A stretch of 64,000 nt of DNA from Hydractinia symbiolongicarpus (Eukaryota > Cnidaria > Hydrozoa > Anthoathecata > Hydractiniidae): positions 4,898,001 through 4,962,000 of the forward strand of contig NC_079882.1 in the NCBI RefSeq assembly GCF_029227915.1. Reading direction: 5' to 3'. A program made the translations under genes and the position numbers. The stretch's first letter is position 1. Each line of letters begins with the position of its first letter. Positions 25,483 through 36,700 of this stretch are shown in pieces. The notes below the pieces were generated by a model that was not told the origin of the DNA, did not search any database, and saw nothing but the letters and a program-made list of their open reading frames with translations.

Positions 25483-27370
25483 ACGCGAAGAAGAAAGGAT
25501 TACTTATTATCATTTTATAGTCTCTGAAATAATTAAGAATTGGAGCGAAGATCTTCCGAAATGGCAACAAACGCTCCATCACAACACCACCAGTTGCAAT
25601 ATTAAAAGTTGGAAAAGTTTTGATCGATCACATTATTTTTTTATTTTTGGAGACTAATAGAATATTATTTTAGCCCAGATAGTCCTACCCCCTAAGAAAT
25701 ATAGATAATTTATCACCAAAAAACCGATTTGATCTTGTTTTACAACCACTACAATCTTTATTGTTATGAATCAACAACAATTTTCTTGAAAGTAAAATTT
25801 TAAAACATAAAAAACGATAGTGCAGACCTCATTTATTTTATACAGTTCTTTCCTTAATCTTGATAGTGTAAAAGGAGTATGTGATTTCCTAATAAATCTC
25901 ATTTCTTTAAAATGTCAAAAAACTTTGTTTTGCAATTTCTGTTTTTAACTTGTTGTTAAACAAAATTCATTTTTGAGAAAAAAACTAATGAAATTAATCA
26001 AACAGGATAAAAAAAAACAGTTTCTACCCACGTGTTATAGTTAAGTATTCCGTTCTTATATCATCATTCTTCTTCTTTCAAAATTTTCCTACAATCACAT
26101 TTTTTAGTTTTCATTACACACAACAAAGAATTACATAACCAATTTTCGTGACGTCACTTAAAGAAAGTCAAACAAACATTCCATTTTATTCTTCATAATT
26201 ACTCTAAAATTGGAAAAAATATGTTGCCTGAGATATTTTTTACGTATATTGTAAATATAATTTTAATACGATAAACATTTTCACCACAAATAACAAAATA
26301 AAACAAAAGTTTGTTGAATCATAATCAAATATGCGTTTTAGTTGACAAGTAAAGGAAATAGGAATACAATGAATATAATGTTTGGCAAACATCACGTAGA
26401 TGTATATATATATTAATCCGCATCTGCTTGAGTGAGTTATTTTCCATCCGGATAGCATCAGATTATCACAACCAAAAAGGATATAAAGATTTTAAGGTAA
26501 GGATGATTGAAAATATGTTGTCCGTGTTAGGACTTTCATAAAGGGAGTTATCAATGTTTATGTTTTAATAGATTGTTTCCTGGCCACCTTTTTATCGTAA
26601 CATTTTAGAGACTGAAATTTATCAAAATAAAAGAAGAATTTAAAAAGAGTTTTAAATGCAATGAGAACTGATCTTGCCCAGGGATTGCCAAAGCGTTATT
26701 TTATTTCCCACTTTTGATTTTGCCAACAAAAATAAACCTATACAAGGTTGATAAAAAACCAAACAAACCTCTAAAGGTAAAAAAAATAAAAATTGGAATG
26801 ACTATGTAAAATTTGTTTTGGATTTCTGAGAGTGTCTGTTACAAAATTCGTTTTTTCTTTTTTAAAAAAGTCCCACATTACGACAGAAAGATTTTCTTTA
26901 AAAATTCGGCAAACAATAAATATATATTATTGAAGATATTATTTCGGTTTGTCTGTTCAGTATTCATATTACTGTTGAAAGTTTATCATTTCTTGAACAT
27001 GATAGTATATACTTTATAAATATATACTTTTTAAATCGTCCACAGAAATAAAACAAGCTTTAATTTTGATTGCATAAAAAAGTTCATTCAAGATTGTGTA
27101 AGGTTGTGAAAAACATAGCTGTCTTAGGGCGACATATTCTATTACTTTGGTTTTTTACAAAATAAATAGTAACTTTTGTCTTCAATTACTATGTAAATAA
27201 ATCTGAAAGCCTTTTTCTTAAGGAAGGATTAAAAATGAACTAAGCCATACCTCTTAAGTAACACTCTGTTTGTTATCATTACTATTGGCAACTTGGTAAA
27301 GTGACACGTTTCGACTGTTTTTTAAGCTGTTGCATGGACTATAAGTTTAATGTTCCGTTTCAGTTATAGG
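25483..27370. other. Intergenic; includes a partial transposon end
   Basis: The stretch 26,925-27,000 (cggtttgtctgttcagtatt and following bases) is closely similar to the left arm of the fold-back element at 45.5 kb. It looks like a solo or diverged copy. Otherwise I see no gene. Confidence 0.45.
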
Positions 27371-27376
27371 CACGTG
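27371..27376 (+). promoter_or_regulatory. CACGTG E-box upstream of peptide gene B
   Basis: This is the same hexamer as in the promoters of the relatives, here 46 bp before the ATG and without a clear TATA box. A role is inferred from its recurrence only. Confidence 0.3.
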
Positions 27377-27421
27377 TATCTATACTAAGGGATTAACTCT
27401 TTTTAGAGAAATCAATTAAAA

Positions 27422-27673
27422 ATGGAAAGGAAAAACGTTCTCCTATGTTGCATGCTGATATGTGCAATTACCTATTGCCATACCACTGCATCACCATATG
27501 GTAAATGCATCTATCGATGCCAAACTAACTTTGCTCAATGTCAAGCAATAGATGAAAACGAAATGACTATTTGCTTCAATGGAAAGAAACAATGTGTTAG
27601 AGCTTGTGCAGCCAAAAGACCAGGCGAATTGGCAGTTAAATCGTTTCTATTTCCAAAGGTTGTGAAGAAATAA
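27422..27673 (+). CDS. Small secreted six-cysteine peptide (gene B)
   Basis: An 83-residue precursor with a signal peptide at residues 1-23 (basic start, then a cysteine-containing hydrophobic core). The mature region has cysteines at 29, 33, 40, 51, 58 and 62, spacing 3-6-10-6-3. It is two residues shorter in the central loop than genes A and C, but the shared words are clear (R-C-x2-N-F-x-Q-C; F/S-x-G-K-x2-C-x-R-x-C). It has a longer basic tail. It is the most diverged intact member and lacks the duplicated flanks of A and C, so it is an older paralogue. No family is recognised; helical-hairpin folding is inferred from spacing. Confidence 0.75.
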   Translation: MERKNVLLCCMLICAITYCHTTASPYGKCIYRCQTNFAQCQAIDENEMTICFNGKKQCVRACAAKRPGELAVKSFLFPKVVKK

Positions 27674-28479
27674 GAATAAGAGGATGTGGAATAAATTTTA
27701 TATATATGTTACATGTTGTTATGTCATAACATTCAAGGGAATATTATCTACGTATGTTGCAGTAATTTAGTATAACAAACTAGTTGTTACATAAAAGATT
27801 ATGTAGATAAATACTTATAGCTTTACAGTCGGAGAGAAAAAAACTAATTCTTCCAAATCATCTATATGTTTTTAACGCTTTATTATAAATATTATTTTAC
27901 TTCTCTGCATTATTCTCTTATTTTTTTTGTAATAAAGTTACTTGTATATATTTTAGAATATTGTATCATATTTAAGTTGTTGTATTTAAATGATGTAAGT
28001 TGTATTAGAAAATAAGAATATATAATGCAAGTTATGATTATAACTAATAAGAGCGTTTTTTTTTCGTTTTTTTTTTTATCTATAATGAACCATTAAAATT
28101 CAATGAACAAAAATGAAGTAAGAATTTGTTCACACTTTCAATAGAAGCTCTAAGAGTTCAAAATTCTTAAACGCTTTGGAAGAGGTTCAAAAAGAGTGTC
28201 TTATATAATTTAACATTTTATTTTGTTATACGGACATTCACGGGCAATATCTGATGGGAGATAAAAAATCCACATTTTCTACATATTTTCACGATCTTTC
28301 TGTTAGTTTGAAATCAACAAAAATGTGTTAAACCTTTAAATAAAACCATGTTTTAGGCATTTGGTAAAAATAACACAATCAATAAAAATTGAAACATACA
28401 GTGAAATCGTTATTCTATTAGCGACTTTCAAATGCGTAATCCGAAAATTTGAACCAAATAAAACATGACGAAATTATGT
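27674..28479. other. Downstream flank of gene B, no further gene seen
   Basis: Very AT-rich, with AATAAA words near 27,690 and 27,931 that could end the gene B transcript. Confidence 0.4.
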
Positions 28480-28740
28480 GAAAGCGATATATGTATGTAC
28501 TTAAAGAGATGTGATGTATGAACTTGAAACAATCACATTTGGAGATTACCGATACTGTTGTTTTAGTTAATCGTTTCCTTTTGTGGCTATCGATTCGAAA
28601 TAGAAACCACTAAATCAAAGATTCATGTTTTGTAAAACGGAAGCTCCTAAAAAAATGTCAGCATGCAATTCCGGTCCCAGGAGGTTTCCTTTTTCAAAGG
28701 ACAGATGACATTGTTATTCCTAGAAGTGATTTAATTTTCT
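28480..28740 (+). pseudogene. Fucosyltransferase relic
   Basis: About 250 bases align with 3820-4095 of the intact fucosyltransferase. Shared words include tcgnttcctttngnggctatc, agaaaccact, acngaagctcctaa, ttntcaaaggana and gtgacattgttattcc-like text. The relic has stops and indels in every frame, for example TAA and TAG within the FYETEAP-equivalent region. No flanking fucosyltransferase sequence of comparable quality is seen, so it is a partial, old duplicate. Confidence 0.75.
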
Positions 28741-29661
28741 ACAGTCAGAAAAATATCATACAATAGTTCAGGCAAGAACAAGTGAGCATTGTCTAATTTA
28801 AGACTTCCTTCCTTAACCAATTACAAATTTCACCATGCAATTATATTTTCCCCAAAAATTTTATGTTTAAAATTTACAGGGTTTTTAATTGTAGTTTGTT
28901 AGTTAGGGAAGTTTTGAGTCTAAATCTAGCCATTCTTGATTTTCCTATTGGGTGAATTTCTTTTGTTTGTTTGTCAAATGGAAACTGCAGTTTCAGTACT
29001 TTCAGATGAGTAAGTAAATATGGCAGGTAAGTTTGCCAGCTGTGAAATATACTATGTGTGTGAACTGCGTGATGAATATACAAGTTCTTTTAAGGGCGGG
29101 AGGAGAGTGGGAGAAGAAAGAAGGCAACACACAAAACTTGACACAAATGTTTGTTAAGACATTGGCGGATAATTACGATAAAAAGTTTAGACGACGTCAG
29201 TCCAAAATGAAAAAAAACTGAAACTTTGAAATAAGAAATGGACTTAAACAAACGATTTAGATGATGAAAACTATTTGATAAAAGCACATAAATGCCAATA
29301 TATGACTTTGGAACTGCTAATAAGGATATTTGGAGGGAAAAAACTAACCGCTTGTGCACCAGACCACCTGTTAATTGATGAGTCCACACGTCCACATTAG
29401 ATAGAAGTTTATTTTGACAGTGATTCTCGCATTTCAGTACTCGCTTTCCGTTATGATTTTTTATTAAAGCAAATATATAACGAAACACGACACAATATCC
29501 ACTGTGATCAAACATACGTCAAATAAATTTTCTTTGTCAATTGACCAATTAAACGTAAAATAAAAATCTCAAACCCTTGCTGCATGGGGTTTAATTTTAC
29601 CTTATTATAAAACGTAATAGTAAACTTTCTTAACTTTTCCACAGACTGATTATTTGCCTTA
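28741..29661. other. No supported gene
   Basis: A 141-codon minus-strand open frame (29,090-29,515) and shorter ones occur but have no recognisable domain. The part at 29,330-29,430 has better-than-background codon use and a possible donor, but a weak acceptor. Confidence 0.35.
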
Positions 29662-30382
29662 GGGGCTGTTCATGTGGGAAGTATTTCCTCGGGAATCGGG
29701 TAAATGTTATAACATGATATCAAGTCGAGATCTCGGGTTGTTAACAAACTCTTAACAAAATTTAGTTGCGATTATGTGAGAAAAAACATATACCTGCCTA
29801 CCAAGACCTCGGGTGCGCATGATCGAGATCCCGGTAAGCGGGTGACGCATTTTACCATATGAAGTTTCCTCAGTATGCGAGATAAGTTTATGTCGAGTAG
29901 TCTTTTGTGCTTAATTGTAGGGGGAGGGGTTGAATAAGCAGGGGGGTGGGTACTCTGGGGAAAATTTCTTAAAGTGGGGGGTCATAATATAATGACCTAA
30001 GGGGGTGTTACGAGGTTTTCTGAAAAATGGGGGGAGGGGGGATAAAACGACTAACTATAAATAAACTAACACTAGTGAAACAACTAAAAATAAAGATAAC
30101 AATGCTTTTGACATGTGTAAGGAATAAACTGTGCTGACATTTTGTTGATATTTGTTATTTTTAACCTGTAAATAGTATTTTTTCTTGGGATTTGTTCCAA
30201 AAAAAAGAGTTATGTTTTGATTGTAAGAAAAGATGCTGCTTTATGATATCCAAAAAACTTATTATGGGGGGTGATAATAAAATGAGGAGGTGAGTCTCAT
30301 TCTCAAATTTTATTAAAATTGGGGGGTCATTATAAAATGATTTTAGGGGTGAAAAATTCGAAAAGTGCAATTTGACCGCCCC
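29662..30382. mobile_element. Harbinger-like MITE (721 bp) with TTA target duplication
   Basis: Terminal inverted repeats begin GGGGCTGTTCA and end TGACCGCCCC, and are flanked on both sides by TTA (29,659-29,661 and 30,383-30,385). The interior has several G-rich tracts with repeated words such as ggggggtcat and ataaaatga, and no transposase. The TTA duplication and GGGGC ends fit non-autonomous PIF/Harbinger elements. Mobilisation would need an enzyme encoded elsewhere. Confidence 0.65.
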
Positions 30383-30714
30383 TTAGTATTAAAAAAATTA
30401 TTTCATATCTGGCGACTTACATGTCGTGTACTGATTTATCATTTCTTTAGTCACATGTTGTCTCTGATTGCCTTGTTTTCTTTCAAAACATTTTTATTGC
30501 CACGTTAAGAACTCAATTCCTCTAGCATGTTTGTATAATACCTATCTCTTATAATCCAAAATATAAATAACAATGATCTTGCAGAAGTAGAAAAACGAAA
30601 TTTGACATAGAGACATGTGGATTACCGGCAGACCCCACGTGAGAATCCTCTATTCAACAATAAAATATTTTCTACTCGTTTCTCCGCCATGTACTGTATT
30701 CTTAAAAAACTTAC

Positions 30715-33712
30715 ATATTTTTTTTGGGTGTGAGATTCCGTCGTAATTGTAATATGATATTACGAAAGCATTCATTGCAAATATAAACGTGTTCTTAAGT
30801 GTTCCTGAGTATCTCTCCCAAAATTTAAAACCGTTACAATAACGCATATCAAATTAAATTAAATATATTCACAAGTACATCATATATGACGTTTTCATTT
30901 GCCAGATTTGCACCTTTGAAGTATGAGACTACATCAATTTTATATGATATCAGTAAATTTGTTAGACTATTAGTAAAGTGCTTGTGAAATCATCTGCTCC
31001 GTCACAGATAGGAAGGAATTAATTAATAACCAGAATTAGCAGTCTGCACGTATACTTTATTAAAATGTTTTCATTGAGCCTTTAAATCTAAAGATTTTAA
31101 GCATGGTATGGATATTCAGTGAAAGCGAAAGTCATCAAAGTGTAGGATTCTCAAAAAATGCCAGGGCCGACAGAGCCATTTAAACTTCCTAAATTGTTAT
31201 TAGAATAACATGTCCTTTGAAGATTGGAAGAAGTTTGGGTTTAAGCCTTCAGTGTATCGTAATTCATTATAAATATAGTATGTAAATATATATCATCTTT
31301 AATCCCTACTGGAGTAAAGTTATACTAGACTGTCATGATAAATTGATTATTTATAGATGCTATTTGAAGTGTTATAATCCTGTTACCAGACTACTTTTAC
31401 TTTACTCGTGAAAAAGATTTCTAAATATATACATTGTAAAGTTGTGTATTCCCTTTAATAAATTTTATTAGATAAAGATGTATCTTCAATTGGAGTCTAA
31501 TATTTTAAAGATAATTTTTTTTATGCAGTATAAATAAAGGATGAAATACCTAATTTCAGATTGTTTTAAAAGGTTACCAAATAAGTAACAAATTCAGACA
31601 TAGCGAATTAAAAAGTGGAAGGCTTAAGTATAAGTGGAAACTACATATTGACATTATAGCGTGAGAAGTTTCGATTGAAAGCCAATATTTTGTTCTTTCA
31701 TTTGATTTGTCTGGACATGACTTTTTTACTAGTATTAAAATTTTCATTAATAGGGGAAGCGTGCATGTGTTATAACATGTTTTTATTTCCTGAAATATAA
31801 AACTGGATACATACAAAATCTTTAAATAACTAATACACTAATACACATACACTATTAAACTAATACACTAACACACATACACTATTAAGCTAATACACTA
31901 ATACACATACACTATTAAACTAATACACTAATACACATACACTATTAAACTAATACACATACACATACACTATTAAGCTAATACACATACACATACACTA
32001 TTAAGCTAATACACTAATACACATACACTATTAAACTAATACACTAATACACATACACTATTAAACTAATACACTAATACACATACACTATTAAAGTAAT
32101 ACACTAATACACATACACTATTAAGCTAATACACTAATACACATACACTATTAAGCTAATACACTAATACACATACACTATTAAGCTAATACACTAATAC
32201 ACATACACTATTAACCTAATACACTAATACACATACACTATTAAACTAATACACTAATACACATACACTATTAAGGTAATACACTAATACACATACACAT
32301 ACACTATTAAGCTAATACACTAATACACATACACTATTAAGCTAATACACTAATACACATACACTATTAAACTAATACACTAATATACATACACTATTAA
32401 GCTAATACACTAATACACATACACTATAAAACTAATACACTAATACACATACACTATTAAACTAATACACTAATATACATACACTATTAAGCTAATACAC
32501 TAATACACATACACTATAAAACTAATACACTAATACACATACACTATTAAACTAATACACTAATACACATACACTATTAAACTAATACACTAACACACAT
32601 ACACTATTAAGCTAATACACTAATACACATACACTATTAAACTAATACACTAATACACATACACTATTAAACTAATACACATACACATACACTATTAAGC
32701 TAATACACATACACATACACTATTAAGCTAATACACTAATACACATACACTATTAAACTAATACACTAATACACATACACTATTAAACTAATACACTAAT
32801 ACACATACACTATTAAAGTAATACACTAATACACATACACTATTAAGCTAATACACTAATACACATACACTATTAAGCTAATACACTAATACACATACAC
32901 TATTAAGCTAATACACTAATACACATACACTATTAAACTAATACACTAATACACATACACTATTAAGGTAATACACTAATACACATACACATACACTATT
33001 AAGCTAATACACTAATACACATACACTATTAAGCTAATACACTAATACACATACACTATTAAACTAATACACTAATATACATACACTATTAAGCTAATAC
33101 ACTAATACACATACACTATAAAACTAATACACTAATACACATACACTATTAAACTAATACACTAATACACATACACTATTAAGCTAATACACTAATACAC
33201 ATACACTATTAAACTAATACACTAATACACATACACTATTAAACTAATACACATACACATACACTATTAAGCTAATACACTAATACACATACACTATTAA
33301 ACTAATACACTAATATACATACACTATTAAACTAATACACTAATACACATACACTATTAAGCTATTACACTAGATTAACAGTGATAAATATGATCAAAAT
33401 ACTCATGAAAGTGTTGTCGACTTAAAAATGTTATAAGAAAGTTATTGAGATAATGATGTCATTAATCTTCTTACCAGGGCTGTCAGTCCCCAACATGGTG
33501 GGACATTCTTGGATCTTAAAGTATTCTAATCCTTCTACTTTCACAATTTCTCCGCTGGGCCTGTAAAAGCGTGAAAATATGTGTGTTAAAAAGTAATCGA
33601 GGATGTAACGCAACAAATACAATTTTAACATCTGCCGGACACACTCTTTTTATAGTGCTCATAAAGATGACTAACAATGACTGTATCGCTTACTTATGTT
33701 TCCGCACACAAG

Positions 33713-33762
<50 letters not shown>

Positions 33763-36700
33763 ACAACACCTTTATATTATTTATTTTTCTTTTTTTTTTG
33801 AGCGCCTGTGATTTTCTGTTCGTCTACTTTCTGAGTCATTTTTTTTCTGTTGATATATTAATTGAAACATGTTTTTTTTAATATAGGTTGTATCTCATAG
33901 AACATAATTCCACAGAAATAAAACATCTAGCGTGCTTTTCCTCCTACCTCCGGATCAACTCCCGGCCGACACTAACATGTGGCACTTCACCCTGTTTTTT
34001 TTTACCTCTCGGGTCATTGCTGAAGTGCCGTGGTCTCTACTTTGTACAAATTTTGCGTTGTAGTTTTCAACTAACCCTACAAAGGACATAAAAAACAGAC
34101 CAATCTATTTTTATGCAAAAAAGTTCTTTCATGGTATTGTACTTAAAAGAATTGAACACAAATGGACCATTTATTATATTTTTAGGCCACTCAATTAGCC
34201 TGAACCCATCGTGGAATTCAGATGTCCTTTTAAAAATTTATGTTCCTGAATTTTACTGTTCATTTGACTGAATTATCAAGTTTTTGCTTAGCAATCCGTA
34301 TTTAGCATTCTGTGTGTTGTTAAGCATCCAAAATAAGTAATTTAATCATTTTTTCATTTAAGAACAATTGTAGATTTTAGGGGGTTTAGGTCATATATAG
34401 AATTTTATCTAGGATTTTAGCTGATGTCACTATATTTTTTTCTTTAATAATTTTAATGTGGATCTTCTACGAAAAATTTGCAAAGGTAAAGTTAAAATGG
34501 AAAATGGAATTTAGTAGACACTTTTTTCCCTTAAAGCAGTGCTTATAATACAATGGTTTTTAAATCATCCGCTAATAACAGTTAAGTACCACTTGTTAAT
34601 GAGGGAGCTTTTATTACTTTCTTCCTTTGATTTAATTGACTTGTAGGATTTGTTTAGTTGTGTTTCTTAGAAGTTGATAAGAAAATATCTTTCTGGAATT
34701 ATGAATATTTCTCCTTGACATAAATCCTAGACGATTATAAACACCTGGCTCCAAAAAACAACAAGCTTGTTGATCAAATATTTTGTTATGGAAACAGCGG
34801 TGCATATTTGAGATAAATTGGTATAAGTACCGAACGTAAAGTGCTAAATAAGTGCGGCAAATTTGATTGGTCGGTTGGTCCTTGAGTTCTGGTTGTGCAT
34901 TATTCAGTGATATCTTGTGGGTACATGTGAGTAGAAAGGTATGTCACAAAGAGGGCAAACGCTCCGCCCTCGTGTTATGTAGCAAGAAGGTAATATACTC
35001 GCCTCGTCTACTACATGTGCTACGGTGAGAGGTCGTGGGTTTAAGTCATACTCGATCCATCATATTTACAGCTCATGGGAAGCTAACACGCTGGTTTACT
35101 TATACAAAAAGATTTTTACAAACATAATGAAAATAATATGTTAGCGTTGTTGTTAAGTAATAGACATTTCCTGCAAGTTCTTTTAATATTGGCGCCCTAT
35201 AAAAATTTACAACTCCCCCTCCTAAACCCCCAGTTGTGCTTGATCCTCCCTAAATTTAGCTAGTTCGAAGCTATTTTGCATTACTTAAAAAAATCCTTAA
35301 TGAACATTCTAATTGCTGAACGCAAAAGATGTTAAATAAATGTGAAGTCGATAAAAAAACAATGCTAGTCAAGGCTGAGCACATGAAAGAAATGAAAAAA
35401 GGGTATTTTCTAAAATATTGATCTTCGTTACAAATAATATATTCTTGTACAAAGAGAAATTTTTATTAATTAATTTATATTAGGTACTATTAAAACATTC
35501 TTAATAAAAATAATACACTCTTTTATTTAAAAAAAAATAAGGTATAAATGTGAAAACCAACAGGTTCAAAAATGCTTCTATTGTAGAATTAGTAACGAAT
35601 AATAATAAACAGGCAAACAGTTCACCCAAAAAGGATTTAGATAGCGAAGTAACCTATTGTGTATTCTTTTTCGTCAGATACCAGAATGATGGAGAGGTTA
35701 TAATATTTTGATAAACCAACAATGTTGAAGATTTACTTTAATTTTAATTTAATACACAAAGGTATAATAAAAAGTATGCAAACTTTGGTTGGTTGTCTTG
35801 TGAAGTATATAAATATAAAACCTAAAATGTGAATATACAAACTAGTTAATGGAGTTACCAAGCGCTACGCATATCTCCTTTGCACTTCTTCATTGCGTAC
35901 TTACTCTGTCGAAGTCAGTTAACCGTTTTCGTCGACAGGATGTTTTTAAACCGACATGTTCGGATACACAACATTTTTCCTCTGAAACAAATTCTATATT
36001 CCATAAAAGATACCGCTGCGGAATAACATTGGGCAAAATTTTGTGCACATCTGTTTAGGCAACTTCGATGTTGCGTATTGAATGGTGCTCCAAAGCAATT
36101 AGTTGAATGAATGATCACGGAAACCAAAAAAGCGCTAAACAAGACGTAAACCATCTTTTTAGCCAAAGTCTTTTACACAAAAATTGTTTTAGTGCTTACT
36201 GAAAATCAATTTCATGTTGCGTTTATATAACAACAGAATGTGATAAACCACGTGATTGGAAAATAAAATCATGGCTCCGATCAACTCGCGCCAATAATTA
36301 TTTCTGAAACATTTTGTTTACAATATAAATACACAAAAACAGTCTGTCATTTGTCAGTTGTGTGTGTCTGGATTAATAACTTCCGTCCTTCTCATAAACT
36401 ACGCTATTACTCATCTTTTGTACGAATCGTAACCTATGCATAAAGTAAAGTTTGTAAACACCTATTAATTTGATATCGTCTTCGAGTTTTTCTTTTCGTT
36501 TTTACATAAAAATATATTTGTAATCCTTGCACCTCCTTCTAATCCAAACAAGACGCTTGTAGATTACCATTTAATCTTTTCATTGTGTTACTACGTGACT
36601 AAGTAAATCAAACAATAAAATATTTACATGGGATGTGCAAGCAGAAAAAATGAATAGTAACAAAGTGTCTTTCCATGCGTCAATTTCATCACGGATCAGG

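Larger units (their letters stand above)
35915..36572 (-). repeat. Inverted segmental duplication, copy 2
   Basis: This is the reverse-complement partner of 15,206-15,853. Similarity includes the far upstream block with the aggaggtgcaagg word, the promoter and the coding region. Confidence 0.8.

Noticed and set aside
29090-29515. 141-codon minus-strand open frame
   Set aside because: It has no recognisable domain and poor codon character overall. A sub-part looks exon-like, but its acceptor lacks a pyrimidine tract.
31830-33372. CRISPR-like regular array
   Set aside because: Units are contiguous with no spacers and the context is eukaryotic. It is a minisatellite.
33571-33881. Poly-Gln and poly-Thr open frames
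   Set aside because: They come from the (CAA)n microsatellite. No splice or coding support flanks it.
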